Below are positions 18,419 through 27,889 of a stretch of 64,000 bases of DNA, piece by piece (within the stretch, counting starts at the first letter, position 1; the number at the start of each line of letters is the position of its first letter). Under the pieces are notes generated by a model. The model made no database searches, was not told where the DNA came from, and worked only from the letters and a program-made list of their open reading frames with translations. Both the position numbers and the translations under genes were made by a program. Location of the stretch: contig NZ_FOPZ01000005.1 in assembly GCF_900113615.1 (NCBI RefSeq), positions 1-64,000 of the forward strand, in the 5' to 3' direction. The DNA comes from Halorubrum aquaticum (GTDB lineage: Archaea > Halobacteriota > Halobacteria > Halobacteriales > Haloferacaceae).

Positions 18419-19378
18419 TCACTCACCACCGCCGTACTTGATTCGTGGGTTTATCATCGTATACAGGAGGTCGACGACGATGTTCGCGAGAACGAACACG
18501 AAGGAGATGATCAGCACCGTTCCCTGGATCAGCGGGAAGTCCCGCCGATTGATCGATCCGATGAGGAGCCGACCGAGCCCGCGGATCCCGAAGACGATCT
18601 CGACGGCGACGACGCCGCCGAGAACGACCGCGAGGAAGATCCCCGCGAGCGTGACGACCGGGATCAACGCGTTCTGTAGCCCGTGTTTGAAGAGCACGAG
18701 GTTCGAGTTGAGCCCCTTCGCGCGTGCGGTCCGCATGTAGTCCTCGTTGAGCACCTCGAGCATCGAGGATCGCATCATCCGCATCAGGATCCCGCCGTAC
18801 GGGAAGCCGACGGCGAACGCCGGCAGGATGATCGATCTGAACCACGGGCTGACGCCCTCGTCGATCGGCGTATACCCGAAGGTAGGAACGGCGTCGACGT
18901 TCACGCCGATCACGAGGATCAGGACGATGCCGATCCAGAACGCGGGCATGCTGATCCCGAAGAACGCGACCGTCGTCGAGAGGTAGTCCTCTATCTCGTA
19001 CCGCTTGACCGAGCTGAGGATCCCCGTCGGGATCGCGATCACGAGCGCGATCACCATCCCGAGCCCCGCGATGCTCAACGTGGGTCCCGCGACCTGGGCA
19101 AGGGATCCGAGCACGGGTTCGCCCGTCCGGATCGACTCGCCGAAGTTCCCCGTCAGGAGCCGGCGAAGCCACTGGAAGTATTGAACGTACAGCGGCTGGT
19201 TCAGTCCCAGCTCCTGTCGGAGTGCTTCGAGCGCTGCCGGATCCGCGTCGCCGCCGAGCATCAACCGGGCCGGATCTCCGGGAACCGCTCGGACCGCGAA
19301 GAACACCACGGTGACGACGAAGAACATGACGAACACGGAGTGTACCAGTCGCTTGAGTAGGTACTGTTTCAACCCCAT
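18419..19378 (-). CDS. Dipeptide-type ABC transporter permease B
   Basis: A 319-residue permease of the OppB/DppB type. The N-terminal helix (LVHSVFVMFFVVTVVFFAVR, about 11-30) precedes the family motif VPGDPARLMLGG and the LGLNQPLYVQYFQWL segment. The EAA-type loop RTARAKGLNSNLVLFKHGLQ is near residues 217-236. It pairs with permease C to form the channel. It begins 82 nt after the binding-protein gene. Confidence 0.92.
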   Translation of the reverse strand: MGLKQYLLKRLVHSVFVMFFVVTVVFFAVRAVPGDPARLMLGGDADPAALEALRQELGLNQPLYVQYFQWLRRLLTGNFGESIRTGEPVLGSLAQVAGPTLSIAGLGMVIALVIAIPTGILSSVKRYEIEDYLSTTVAFFGISMPAFWIGIVLILVIGVNVDAVPTFGYTPIDEGVSPWFRSIILPAFAVGFPYGGILMRMMRSSMLEVLNEDYMRTARAKGLNSNLVLFKHGLQNALIPVVTLAGIFLAVVLGGVVAVEIVFGIRGLGRLLIGSINRRDFPLIQGTVLIISFVFVLANIVVDLLYTMINPRIKYGGGE

Positions 19379-19460
19379 GGGAGATCACCGCCTTCGAAAT
19401 CCGCCGATGTGCTTCGGGTCACGGTCGGGACGTCCGCGGGCGTCACGGGAGACACGCCAC

Positions 19461-21245
19461 TCATCCATCCAGCGAGGTACGATGGAAGTTGCTCAGCCCT
19501 CCCTGGGTTCCCACTCCCGAGACACCCTCACCGAGCGCCTTCGGGTTCAGCGGGAAGACCGTCGTGATGAACGCCGCGTCCTCGATGAACTTCTCGTTGA
19601 TGTCCTGATACACCTCCGCGCGGTCCTCGAGGTCCGGCGTCGCGTTCGCCTCGTTGAGCAGTGCGCTGTAGTCCTCGTCGAAGTAGAGGCCACGCTGCCA
19701 CGCGCCCTCCGTCGTCTCCTCGTTGGGATAGCCGAACTGTTTGAAATCGGACATCCACGGGTCGACGTCCGCCGCGCCACCGTACGCCGTCAGGAGCTGC
19801 TCGTACCGGTAGGTGTTGTCCCAGTAGGACGACTGCTGTTGGATGTCGAGTTCGATCTCGATGCCGATCTCGCTGAGTTGTTCCTGAACGACCGTGAGTT
19901 CCCGTTGGTCCTCCGGGAGCGCCAGGATCGTCGCTTCGAACCGCGGATCGCCGGTGTATCCGGCTTCGTCGAGGAGTTCCTCGGCGCGCTCGGGGTCGTA
20001 GTAGAACCCCGGGTCCGGTTCGCCGCTACCCAACGCCTCGTACAGCCAGCCGATGGACGGATTATAGAGCGTGTGAGCCGGTTCGGCGTACCCGAACCAC
20101 GCCCGCTCGACGATCTCCTCGCGGTCGATCCCGATGGCGATCGCCTCGCGGACGCGCCGGTCCGACGTCGGGATGTCCTCGCCGTTCCACATCTCGGTGG
20201 GGTCCTCGCCGAGACCGCTGATCCACCGCACCGTTTCCACGTGGTCGGCGGGGTTCGTATGGAGCGGCGCGATACCCGTCCATTCACCCGCACTCGCCGT
20301 CTGGATCGTGATGGAGTTCCCCGCCTCCGCCTGTTGTGCGAACTCGCCCGTGAGCAGGTTCGCGTAACCGATCTCGCCGCCTTGAATGGCGGACCACATG
20401 GTGCTCGGTTCGGGGATCAGTTCGATGTCGACCCCGTCGAGATACGGGAGCTGGTTGCCGTCCTCGTCGGTCTCCCAGTAGTCGTCGTAGGCGTCGAGCG
20501 TGAGCGACTGGCCGGCGGTCCGTTCGGTGAGTTCGAACGGGCCGCTCCCGATCGGCATCCGCGCGTACTCGTCGGGGTCGTCCGCGGCGCTCTCGTGGAC
20601 GATCGTTCCGGCACGGCCGGGTCCACGGAGCATGAACGAGACGAACGGGGCGTACGGCTCCGTGAGGTTGATCGTGAGTTCGAGTCCGTCCGCCTCGATC
20701 GAGTCGACGTTCGAGACCTTCCCGGTGTGAGGGGAGGTGTCCATCCCCATCAGCCGTTCCAAGGACCACTTGACGGCCTCGGCGTCGAGCGTATCGCCGT
20801 TGTGGAACGTTATGCCTTCGTGGAGTTCGAACACGTAGGTCGACTCGTCCGGGAGCGACCAATCCGCCGCCGCGTCTCCGACGATCTGGGTGTCCTCGTC
20901 GAGTTTCAACAGGCCGTTGAAGAGGTTCGAGTGGACCTCGATCTGGATCCCCAGATCGACCATGTGTGGGTCGAGGAACTCGATCTCGTCGGTCATCCAC
21001 CCGGCGCTGAGCCGTCCGCCCGAGCTTCCGGAGGACCCGTCGTCGCCGCTCGATCCGCTTCCGTCGTCGCCGCTACCGCCGTCACCGCTACCGTCGTCAC
21101 CGCTGCCACCGTCGTCTCCTCCGCCGCCGTCCCCCCCGAGACAGCCGGCGGTCGCCGCGAGGCCCGACGCACCGAGCAGTTTGACCGTCGTTCTCCGATC
21201 GATCTTCGGCCCTTCCAGGTCCGCCTTCTCTATGTCTTCGATCAT
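19461..21245 (-). CDS. ABC transporter substrate-binding lipoprotein (family 5, peptide/amide type)
   Basis: The 594-residue extracellular binding protein feeds the permease pair downstream. Starting from the ATG at 21245, a twin-arginine motif DRRTTVKLLG is at residues 16-25 and a lipobox TAGC with C35, so it is exported by Tat and lipid-anchored. A Gly/Asp/Ser-rich linker (about 38-76) tethers the family 5 binding domain. GGGDDG-type linkers are typical of haloarchaeal lipoproteins. The domain shows YVFELHEGITFHNGDTLDAE and VREAIAIGIDREEI, the usual dipeptide/nickel binding-protein signatures. Ligand is unknown; the adjacent amidase hints at amides or peptides. An upstream in-frame TTG at 21254 is less likely. 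Confidence 0.92.
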   Translation of the reverse strand: MIEDIEKADLEGPKIDRRTTVKLLGASGLAATAGCLGGDGGGGDDGGSGDDGSGDGGSGDDGSGSSGDDGSSGSSGGRLSAGWMTDEIEFLDPHMVDLGIQIEVHSNLFNGLLKLDEDTQIVGDAAADWSLPDESTYVFELHEGITFHNGDTLDAEAVKWSLERLMGMDTSPHTGKVSNVDSIEADGLELTINLTEPYAPFVSFMLRGPGRAGTIVHESAADDPDEYARMPIGSGPFELTERTAGQSLTLDAYDDYWETDEDGNQLPYLDGVDIELIPEPSTMWSAIQGGEIGYANLLTGEFAQQAEAGNSITIQTASAGEWTGIAPLHTNPADHVETVRWISGLGEDPTEMWNGEDIPTSDRRVREAIAIGIDREEIVERAWFGYAEPAHTLYNPSIGWLYEALGSGEPDPGFYYDPERAEELLDEAGYTGDPRFEATILALPEDQRELTVVQEQLSEIGIEIELDIQQQSSYWDNTYRYEQLLTAYGGAADVDPWMSDFKQFGYPNEETTEGAWQRGLYFDEDYSALLNEANATPDLEDRAEVYQDINEKFIEDAAFITTVFPLNPKALGEGVSGVGTQGGLSNFHRTSLDG

Positions 21246-21498
21246 TGTCGACAACTCGCATGATCAGACTACCCGTTCAAAAAGCTATGGACATGTGAAC
21301 ATCGAGTCATGAGGAGACTTGGTATGGCATAATACATCAATACTAAATTGAGATATATTATAAATAATATAGGACCACCTGGCCGGTGTGTCTCTCGGTC
21401 TCCGGTGCGTTCCACAGAGCCAGTCGTGGGGTGTTACGCGGGACGATCGAACGAACCGGCGAAAACACTATTTGTACTCGATCAGTCGGCTTCAGGGG
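21246..21498. promoter_or_regulatory. AT-rich divergent promoter region between the transporter operon and the amidase gene
   Basis: The region holds control signals for both directions. For the amidase, an ACTATTT box at 21467-21473 lies 28 nt before the ATG (leaderless). For the transporter, a TTTTTGA tract at about 21278-21284 on the minus strand is 36 nt from its ATG. Between them, ATATTAT-AA-ATAATAT at 21355-21370 is a perfect 7-bp inverted repeat, a candidate operator. Confidence 0.55.
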
Positions 21499-23010
21499 AT
21501 GGACGACCCAACGACCGATGACGACTTCGACTTCCTCGAGGCGACGGTCGGCGAGATACACGCCGCCTTCGAGGCGGAGACGCTGACCGCCGAAGGACTC
21601 ACGGAGGCGTACCTCGACCGGATCGCCGAACACGCGGACGACCTCAACGCGGTCCTGACGGTGAACGAGGACGCGCTCTCGCGAGCCAGGGAGTTGGACG
21701 ACCGGTTCGAGGCGGACGGGCCCGTCGGGCCGCTTCACGGGATCCCGACGGCGATCAAGGACAACCACGACACGGCCGACATGCCGACGACGGCGGGGTC
21801 GAAGCTCTTCGCGGAGTTCGTCCCCGACGAGGACGCGTTCGTGGTCGAGCGGCTCCGGGAGGCGGGCGCGGTGATCCTCGCGAAGACGAACCTCCAGGAG
21901 CTCTCCTTCGGGGTCGACTCGGTGAGCTCGCTCGGCGGCGAGACGCGGAACCCCTACGCGCTCGACCGGCGGCCGTCGGGCTCGAGCGGCGGGACCGCCG
22001 CGGCGATCGCGAGCAACCTCGCGGCGGTCGGCACCGGGACGGACACCTGCTCGTCGGTGCGCTCGCCGCCGGCGTTCACGAACCTCGTCGGGCTCCGACC
22101 CACGCGGGGATTGGTGAGCCGCACCGGGATCGTTCCGCTCTCGGCGACGCAGGACACTGCGGGACCGATCACTCGAACCGTCGCCGACGCGGCGCGGACG
22201 CTCGAGGCGATGGTCGGGTACGACCCGGCCGATCCGGTCACCGCGCTCGGCGTCGGCGAGGTACCGGAGGAGGGGTACGCGGCACACCTCGACCCGGAGG
22301 GACTCGAGGGCGCGCGGATCGGCGTCGTGCGCGACCTCTTCGAGGTGACGGACCCGGAGAACCCGGCCGCGGACACGGCCGGGGCGGTCGAGTCCGCGAT
22401 CGAGTCCGCGATGGACGAGCTGGCGGCCGCCGGCGCGACCCTCGTCGACCCCGTCGAGGTCGTCGACGGGGAGTTCCTGGATTCGGCGCGGGTCGTCGGC
22501 GCGGAGTTCGAGCGCGACTTCGACGCGTACCTCGCCGCGCGGGAGGGGACGCCCGTCGACTCGCTGCGGGAGCTGGCCGAGAGCGGGACGATGGCCCCGA
22601 GCGTCGAGGAGCGCGTTCTGGACGGCGGGATCCTCGGCGTGGCCGAGGGAGTGGAGGACGACCCCGAGTACCTCCGGGCGCTCGCGAGACGCGAGACGAT
22701 CCGGACCGAGACGGTCGACCGGCTGGTCGCCGAGGACCTCGACGCGCTGTTGTACCCGCCCTCGATGGCGCTGCCGGTCGAGATGCCCGAACACCAGCCC
22801 TTCTCGGAGATGCGTTGCGAGCTTTCGGCACACACCGGGCTCCCCTCCATCGTGTTGCCCGCCGGGTTCGCCGCCGGCGAGAACGACGAGGAGCTCCCGG
22901 TCGGGTTCGAGCTCCTCGGTCGGCCGTTCGACGAGCCGCGGCTCCTCGAGCTCGGATACGCCTACGAGCGGGCCGTGGAGCCCCGCAGTCCGCCGGAGCG
23001 GTTCGCGTAG
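21499..23010 (+). CDS. Amidase signature family hydrolase
   Basis: A 503-residue amidase-signature enzyme that hydrolyses a carboxamide with a Ser-cisSer-Lys triad. The catalytic lysine is in GIPTAIKDNHD (about residue 92). The cis-serine is in the RRPSGSSGGTAA loop, and the nucleophile serine is in GTDTCSSVRSP, where most amidases have GTDTGGSIR. It is full length, with the usual C-terminal GLPSIVLPAGF region. The ATG at 21499 is set by the leaderless promoter spacing. It may act on compounds brought in by the divergent ABC transporter; that is inference. It is not a GatA candidate by context, since no gatB/C is nearby. Confidence 0.88.
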   Translation: MDDPTTDDDFDFLEATVGEIHAAFEAETLTAEGLTEAYLDRIAEHADDLNAVLTVNEDALSRARELDDRFEADGPVGPLHGIPTAIKDNHDTADMPTTAGSKLFAEFVPDEDAFVVERLREAGAVILAKTNLQELSFGVDSVSSLGGETRNPYALDRRPSGSSGGTAAAIASNLAAVGTGTDTCSSVRSPPAFTNLVGLRPTRGLVSRTGIVPLSATQDTAGPITRTVADAARTLEAMVGYDPADPVTALGVGEVPEEGYAAHLDPEGLEGARIGVVRDLFEVTDPENPAADTAGAVESAIESAMDELAAAGATLVDPVEVVDGEFLDSARVVGAEFERDFDAYLAAREGTPVDSLRELAESGTMAPSVEERVLDGGILGVAEGVEDDPEYLRALARRETIRTETVDRLVAEDLDALLYPPSMALPVEMPEHQPFSEMRCELSAHTGLPSIVLPAGFAAGENDEELPVGFELLGRPFDEPRLLELGYAYERAVEPRSPPERFA

Positions 23011-23089
23011 GCGGGCAGACGCGGCGGGCCGGTCGGCGGCGGACGGAGGGAGACCGCTTCACTTTCAGTTTCACTCCGCGGTTGGCTCG

Positions 23090-23095
23090 GTTATA
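23090..23095 (+). promoter_or_regulatory. TATA-like box of the 65-codon gene at 23122
   Basis: GTTATA lies 27-32 nt before the ATG at 23122, the spacing expected for leaderless transcription, and is preceded by a T-rich CACTTTCAGTTTCACT stretch. Confidence 0.5.
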
Positions 23096-23121
23096 GGGGC
23101 GATCCGTCCGTATCCGCAGGT

Positions 23122-23319
23122 ATGAGCGTGTCACAGGAGGACGGACCACGGTACGCGGCACCGACGCGCGTGGACGTCACCGAGTGTCGAACCGACCGCA
23201 TCGCCGACCGGATCCGGTCGAACCGGGTCGCCGGTGGCGAGGTCCATCTGGAGCGACGGGGCGGCCGGACGTACCTCGTGGCGACGCCGGCGGACGGGGA
23301 GTCACAGCGGTCGCGGTAG
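23122..23319 (+). CDS. Small basic-acidic protein of unknown function
   Basis: A 65-residue protein with an N-terminal VTECRTDRIADRIRSN helix and a strand-rich C-terminal half (GGEVHLERRGGRTYLVATP). The correctly spaced TATA box and coding-like third-position bias support it. No family is recognised. It converges on the GAPDH gene. Confidence 0.6.
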   Translation: MSVSQEDGPRYAAPTRVDVTECRTDRIADRIRSNRVAGGEVHLERRGGRTYLVATPADGESQRSR

Positions 23320-23364
23320 GGTATCGAAACGAGAGGTCGGAACCGAAACGGGAGACTGCGGGCG

Positions 23365-24435
23365 TCAGTCGTCGGCGGTGATCGGGTCGCGGGCGTCGCC
23401 CTCGTCGGACGCGAGCAGACTCTCCAACCCCACGCCGAGGGCCTCGTTCGTTCGCTCCACCGATTCCGTCGCGGAGAGGTCAGTGGTCAGCGCGCGGATC
23501 GCGTCGACGTTCTCGGGGACCACGTCCGCCTCCTGGTGGACGTTCTCGAAGAGGTACAGGTCGCGACCGGAGACGTTTATGGACTCCTCCCAGACGCAGT
23601 TCTCCCAGAGGTCGCCGCGGGGGCGACCGCAGTCCATCGCGTACTCCTTCAGCTTCCCCGCCCCGTCGATGCCGGCCGCCTCGGGAATGGTGAAGATCCG
23701 GGGCTCCGCGTCGAGGAGTTCGCGGACCGTCTCGGTGGTCGGCGTCTCACGGAGCGTGACGTTGACGCTGTGGGTGTGCATCGCGGTTACCGGGGCCTTC
23801 AGCGCGGCGGTGTCGACGTCGACGCCCGGGAGGACGGTGTTCACGTCCGGGCCGTGGTGGGAGGGGACCGTGGTCGGGTCCGGCACCACGTCGTTTATGG
23901 GTCCACGGCCGGTCTCGCTCGGGTCCCCGCCGCGGCGGACCAACGTGACCCGGGCCTTCTCGACCCCGTAAGCCGCCTCCAGCGGCGCGAGCAGGCGAGC
24001 GAGCCCCGTGGTGTTACACGAGACCACGCGGAGCGTGTCGGCTCCCCGAGCGGCCTCGAAGCTCGTTCGGGCGTTGAACGAGGCGTCGGCCACGTCCGCG
24101 TCCTCGCCGCCCTGGAAGATCGCGGGCGTGTCGTGGGCCGCGTAGACCGAGCGGTTCCGCGCGCCGATCCCGGAGGGCGTACAGTCGACGGCGACGTCGA
24201 CGGACTCGAGCAGGTCCGAGAGGGTGCCGGCGATGGGGACGCCCGCGTCGTCGAACTCCTCGGCTCGGTCCGCGATCGCGGCGTAGAGGTCGTATCCGCG
24301 CCGGATCGCCGATTCGGCCTCGTAGTTCGGCTTCGTCTTCGTGACGCCGACGAGTTCCATGTCGGGCTGGGCCGCCACCGCGTCCGCGACGCGTTTCCCG
24401 ATCGTCCCGTAGCCGTTGACGCCCACGCGTATCAT
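23365..24435 (-). CDS. gap: Type II (archaeal) glyceraldehyde-3-phosphate dehydrogenase
   Basis: The 356-residue enzyme of the archaeal class interconverts glyceraldehyde-3-phosphate and 1,3-bisphosphoglycerate with NAD(P). The Rossmann motif [17 protein letters not shown] starts at residue 4 and the catalytic cysteine is C140 in VVSCNTTGL. The archaeal pattern TKTKPNYEA follows the second strand. Haloarchaea that carry this class usually use it in gluconeogenesis. The ATG at 24435 starts the Rossmann strand directly, and a CAATTATGG box 28 nt upstream supports it. Confidence 0.93.
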   Translation of the reverse strand: MIRVGVNGYGTIGKRVADAVAAQPDMELVGVTKTKPNYEAESAIRRGYDLYAAIADRAEEFDDAGVPIAGTLSDLLESVDVAVDCTPSGIGARNRSVYAAHDTPAIFQGGEDADVADASFNARTSFEAARGADTLRVVSCNTTGLARLLAPLEAAYGVEKARVTLVRRGGDPSETGRGPINDVVPDPTTVPSHHGPDVNTVLPGVDVDTAALKAPVTAMHTHSVNVTLRETPTTETVRELLDAEPRIFTIPEAAGIDGAGKLKEYAMDCGRPRGDLWENCVWEESINVSGRDLYLFENVHQEADVVPENVDAIRALTTDLSATESVERTNEALGVGLESLLASDEGDARDPITADD

Positions 24436-24458
24436 ATCTTTACGTCCACCTCGGCCCC

Positions 24459-24467
24459 CCATAATTG
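24459..24467 (-). promoter_or_regulatory. TATA-like box of the GAPDH gene
   Basis: On the minus strand CAATTATGG is centred 28 nt before the ATG at 24435. An AT-rich segment, TTTCTATAGAAA, lies about 20 nt further upstream and is itself palindromic (near 24478-24489). Confidence 0.5.
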
Positions 24468-24638
24468 TTTCGAGGCTTTTCTATAGAAATTAACTACGCC
24501 GTGAGTAACGACTCGGTTAATTCGGACCGCCGCGACGTTACAACCTTGTTACGTAATTGAGTAATAATATACAACCCGGTACGCGCGGCCGATCTCGGGA
24601 TGACAAGGACTAACGCCCGCGGCGGCACACGACGAGAC

Positions 24639-25589
24639 ATGAGCGAACACCTCGCGGAGGCGGCCCGGACCGCCATCGGACAGTGTCTGAACGTCGGCGC
24701 GGACGAGTCGGTCGTCGTCGTCACCGACGACGAGCGCGAGCCGATCGGCGAGGCGCTGTACGCGGCCGCGACCGCGGCGACCGACGACGCGACGCTGCTT
24801 CGATATCCCCCGAGCGAGCAACACGGGACCGAACCGCCCGCGCCGGTCGCGGCCGCGATGGCGGAAAGCGACGTCTTCTGTGCGCCGACGACCAAGAGCC
24901 TGAGCCACACCCGCGCCCGCGGGTCCGCCTGCGAGGCCGGCTCCCGCGGCGCGACGCTCCCGGGGATCACGGAGGACGTGTTCGTGACCGGGCTCGACGC
25001 CGACTACGCCGCCATCGACGAGGCCTGCGACCGGGTGCTCGACGCGGTCGGCGACGCCGAGGAGGTCCGCGTCACGTCGCCGGCGGGAACCGACGTCACG
25101 TTCGGGCTCGGCGACCGCGAGTGGCACGCGGACACGGGGATGGTCCACGAGCCCGGCGACTTCTCGAACCTGCCGGCCGGCGAGGTGTTCATCGCGCCCG
25201 AGACCGCGACCGGCACCTACGTCGTCGACGGGACGATGATGCCGCACGGGCTGCTCGACGAGGGCGAGGAACTCGCCTTCGAGGTCGAGGACGGACTGGT
25301 CACCTCGATCGAGGACGACGCGATCCGCGCGGACGTCGAGGCCGCCGCCGAGGCGGTCGGCGACGCCGCCTACAACCTCGCGGAGCTCGGGATCGGCACG
25401 AACGTCGGCGTCGAGGCGCTCGTCGGCTCCGTCCTCCTCGACGAGAAGGCCGCGGGAACGGTCCACGTCGCCATCGGCGATAACGCCGGGATCGGCGGGG
25501 AGACCGACGCGCCGCTCCATCTCGACGGGATCATCAGGAACCCGACCGTCTACGCCGACGGCGAGGCGATCGAACTGCCGAGTCCCTGA
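24639..25589 (+). CDS. Aminopeptidase-like (M29/AmpS-type) metalloprotein
   Basis: A 316-residue protein of the leucyl-aminopeptidase (aminopeptidase T)-like type. Segments resembling this group are TSPAGTDVTFGLGDREWHADTG, the NLPAGEVFIAPE motif (about 178-189) and the HLDGIIRNPTVYADGE C-terminus. Typical M29 enzymes are about 400 residues, so this is a shorter relative in which some metal ligands may be missing; peptidase activity is not certain. The ATG at 24639 is chosen since a GACTAACG box lies 26 nt before it. Confidence 0.75.
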   Translation: MSEHLAEAARTAIGQCLNVGADESVVVVTDDEREPIGEALYAAATAATDDATLLRYPPSEQHGTEPPAPVAAAMAESDVFCAPTTKSLSHTRARGSACEAGSRGATLPGITEDVFVTGLDADYAAIDEACDRVLDAVGDAEEVRVTSPAGTDVTFGLGDREWHADTGMVHEPGDFSNLPAGEVFIAPETATGTYVVDGTMMPHGLLDEGEELAFEVEDGLVTSIEDDAIRADVEAAAEAVGDAAYNLAELGIGTNVGVEALVGSVLLDEKAAGTVHVAIGDNAGIGGETDAPLHLDGIIRNPTVYADGEAIELPSP

Positions 25590-25605
25590 ACGATCGTCGC
25601 AGGGT

Positions 25606-26595
25606 TCACTCCACGACCGCGAGCGCGACGCCCCCGATCCCGCGGACGCCGATGGCCTGGTGTCGCCACCCGTCGCCCGCGTCGACACACAGCGTCCCGG
25701 CGTCGGTGACGGCGACCGCCGTCCCCGGTCCGTATCCGAGTGCGGCCGGCCGGTCGTCGACCGGGAGGTCCGTGACGCGCCACGCGTCGGCGTCCCAGCC
25801 GGCGTTCCCCACGTCCGCTCCGGTCGTGTCCGCTCCGTCGCCCACGTCCGCTCCGCCGCCGCCGCGGACGAGGAGGTCGCCGTCGACGGTCGCCATCGCG
25901 TGGCCGTCGCCGTCGGCGGCGACGGCGGTCGCGTCCCCGTCGTCCGTCGACATCCAGCCGTTGCCGAGCCAGTAGAGCCCGGAGGCCGTCGCCGCGAGCG
26001 GGACCCCCGCGCCCGCGACGTCGCGGGCGTCCGAGAGCCCGACGGACTCGAGCGAGCGGGCGCCGTCCTCGCGCGCTCCCGACGCGGTCCCGACCACTCG
26101 GTGAACGCCGTCGCCCGCGGCGACGAGCGGCCCGTCGATCGATCGCGGGTCGTTCACGTCCCCGACCCGGGTCGCGTCGGTTCCCGCGGTCGCGTCGAAA
26201 TCGCCGTCGAGGCCGACCCGGTGGATCCCGCCCGCCGCGTCGGCCGCGAGGAACGCCCCGTCGTGGACGCCGACCGCGACCGCGGGTCCGATCCCGACCG
26301 GCGAGAACGCCGCGTCGTCGGTCGTGGGCTCGACGTCGCGACCGCCGCCGATCGCGGCGACGAGGAGGTCGTCGTCGGTCGCGACCGCGAGAACGTCGGC
26401 GGCGTCGGCCCGCGCGAGGACGGCGACGTCGCGGGCGGGGTCGCGGGCGGTCAGCTCGAACTCGCCCACCTTGTCGCCGGAGATCGCGACCCGGACGACG
26501 CCGGTCTCGGTCGCGACGTAGGCGTCCGTCCGGCCCGCGGAGCCCGCGTACACGCGTTTCTCCTCGATCGAGATGTCGTCCTCGGCGGGTGCCAT
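25606..26595 (-). CDS. HVO_0234-type beta-propeller protein
   Basis: A 329-residue protein built of repeated short strands ending in Gly/Asp turns (LAVATDDDLLVAAIGGG, PLVAAGDGVHRVVG, LAATASGLYWLGNGW), which fits a beta-propeller. The N-terminal DDISIEEKRVYAG and C-terminal WRHQAIGVRGIGGVALA are those of a haloarchaeal family known as HVO_0234. No enzyme motif is visible, and a role in protein interaction is only an inference. It is divergent from the nucleoside-recognition membrane protein gene, with 117 bp between starts. Confidence 0.75.
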   Translation of the reverse strand: MAPAEDDISIEEKRVYAGSAGRTDAYVATETGVVRVAISGDKVGEFELTARDPARDVAVLARADAADVLAVATDDDLLVAAIGGGRDVEPTTDDAAFSPVGIGPAVAVGVHDGAFLAADAAGGIHRVGLDGDFDATAGTDATRVGDVNDPRSIDGPLVAAGDGVHRVVGTASGAREDGARSLESVGLSDARDVAGAGVPLAATASGLYWLGNGWMSTDDGDATAVAADGDGHAMATVDGDLLVRGGGGADVGDGADTTGADVGNAGWDADAWRVTDLPVDDRPAALGYGPGTAVAVTDAGTLCVDAGDGWRHQAIGVRGIGGVALAVVE

Positions 26596-26712
26596 CGCGG
26601 GGGGCTTCTCGGCGGGGGACCATAAGCCGCGCGGAGGGACGGCTCCGCGAGACGCTCCTCGGGGTCCGGCCGTTCCGACGGCCATTTGCCCGACCGGAAC
26701 GTACCGCCTCGA

Positions 26713-27696
26713 GTGAACTCGGTCGTCGCCGAACTCCTCGGGCTGTTCGCCGAGGTCCTCCCGCGGCTCGTGCGGATCTCCGCGTTCATCGCCGTCGGGG
26801 TGTTCGCGGCCAACGTCGCCGTCGCGTTCGGACTGATCCGGTACCTGGCCGGACTCTCCGGGTACCTCACGCGGCCCGCCAACCTCCCGGACGAGGTGGG
26901 TACCGCGATCCTCACGACCGCGGCATCGACGACCGCGGGCTACGCCACGCTCGCGGAGTACCGCGAGTCCGGGCTGCTCGACGACCGCGCGACGCTCGTC
27001 GCCGTGGTGATAAACACGTTCTTCGGGTTCCTCCAGCACGTGTTCACCTACTACGTTCCGGTCCTGATCCCGATCCTCGGGGCGACGACGGGCGTCCTGT
27101 ACGTCTCCGCGCGCGCCGGGATCGCGCTCGCGATCACGGTCACGGGCGTGCTGCTCGGCGGTCTCCTGGTGTCCGAGCGCAACGTCGACCGGTCGGCGCT
27201 CGACGACATCGACGGAGCCGGCCCGGAGACGGACGACCGGGACGGTCGCGAGCGCGTCCGCGACGCCGCCGGGAAGTCGTGGTCGACGCTCCGGCGGATC
27301 GTCCCCCGGCTGGCGGTCGTGTACACGCTCGTGATCGCGTTCGTGACCAACTACGACGTCGAGTCGCTGACCGCGGTCGCGGAGCCGCTCACGGGGGTGC
27401 TCGGACTGCCGAGCGCCGCCGTGCCCGTGATCGCGGTGTACACCCTCGATACGACCGCCGGCGCGGTCGCCATCGAGCCGCTCCTGGGCGAGACGTTCAC
27501 GCCGCGGACCGCGGTCGCGACCCTCCTCATCGGCGGTATCCTCTCCTTTGCCGTCTCGACGTTCCGGCGATCGATCCCGTTCCAGTACGGGATCTGGGGG
27601 GCGTCGTTCGGCACCAAGGTGATCGTGGTCAACACGGCGTTGAAGCTCGTCTTCATCTCGCTGACCGTCGCGCTGCTTCTCGTCCCGGCGTGGTGA
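26713..27696 (+). CDS. Nucleoside-recognition (Gate) domain membrane protein
   Basis: A 327-residue multi-pass membrane protein. Two homologous halves each carry the Gate/nucleoside-recognition features: ILTTAASTTAGYATLAEY and the later VYTLDTTAGAVAIEPLLG. Around eight hydrophobic segments surround a charged cytoplasmic loop at about 150-185. Relatives are grouped with nucleoside transporters and spore-maturation proteins; the transported compound is not known here. The GTG at 26713 is preferred to an in-frame TTG 27 nt upstream. Confidence 0.75.
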   Translation: MNSVVAELLGLFAEVLPRLVRISAFIAVGVFAANVAVAFGLIRYLAGLSGYLTRPANLPDEVGTAILTTAASTTAGYATLAEYRESGLLDDRATLVAVVINTFFGFLQHVFTYYVPVLIPILGATTGVLYVSARAGIALAITVTGVLLGGLLVSERNVDRSALDDIDGAGPETDDRDGRERVRDAAGKSWSTLRRIVPRLAVVYTLVIAFVTNYDVESLTAVAEPLTGVLGLPSAAVPVIAVYTLDTTAGAVAIEPLLGETFTPRTAVATLLIGGILSFAVSTFRRSIPFQYGIWGASFGTKVIVVNTALKLVFISLTVALLLVPAW

Positions 27697-27860
27697 TGGG
27701 TACGGTGGGCCCCGTTGAGACCTTACTCTTCAGACGTGACCCCGCTGAAACGGTCGGTTACTGAGCGAGTGCGTATCGACCGTCGGGACCTCTACCGGTT
27801 CTCCGAGAGGCTCCGACGACCGTGTGAAACGCGACGCGCGTCTCGATCGCCGCGGGGAAC

Positions 27861-27867
27861 ATAAATA
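27861..27867 (+). promoter_or_regulatory. TATA box of the DCC-family gene
   Basis: ATAAATA centred 26 nt before the ATG at 27890 fits a leaderless haloarchaeal promoter and fixes that start. Confidence 0.65.
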
Positions 27868-27889
27868 GCGAGCGCCCCAACCGACCCGT

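Noticed and set aside
23365-23400. Possible extension of GAPDH start to 24462
   Set aside because: The upstream codons add MGGRGGRKD before the Rossmann strand, whereas the ATG at 24435 has a TATA box at the proper distance and the family's exact N-terminus.
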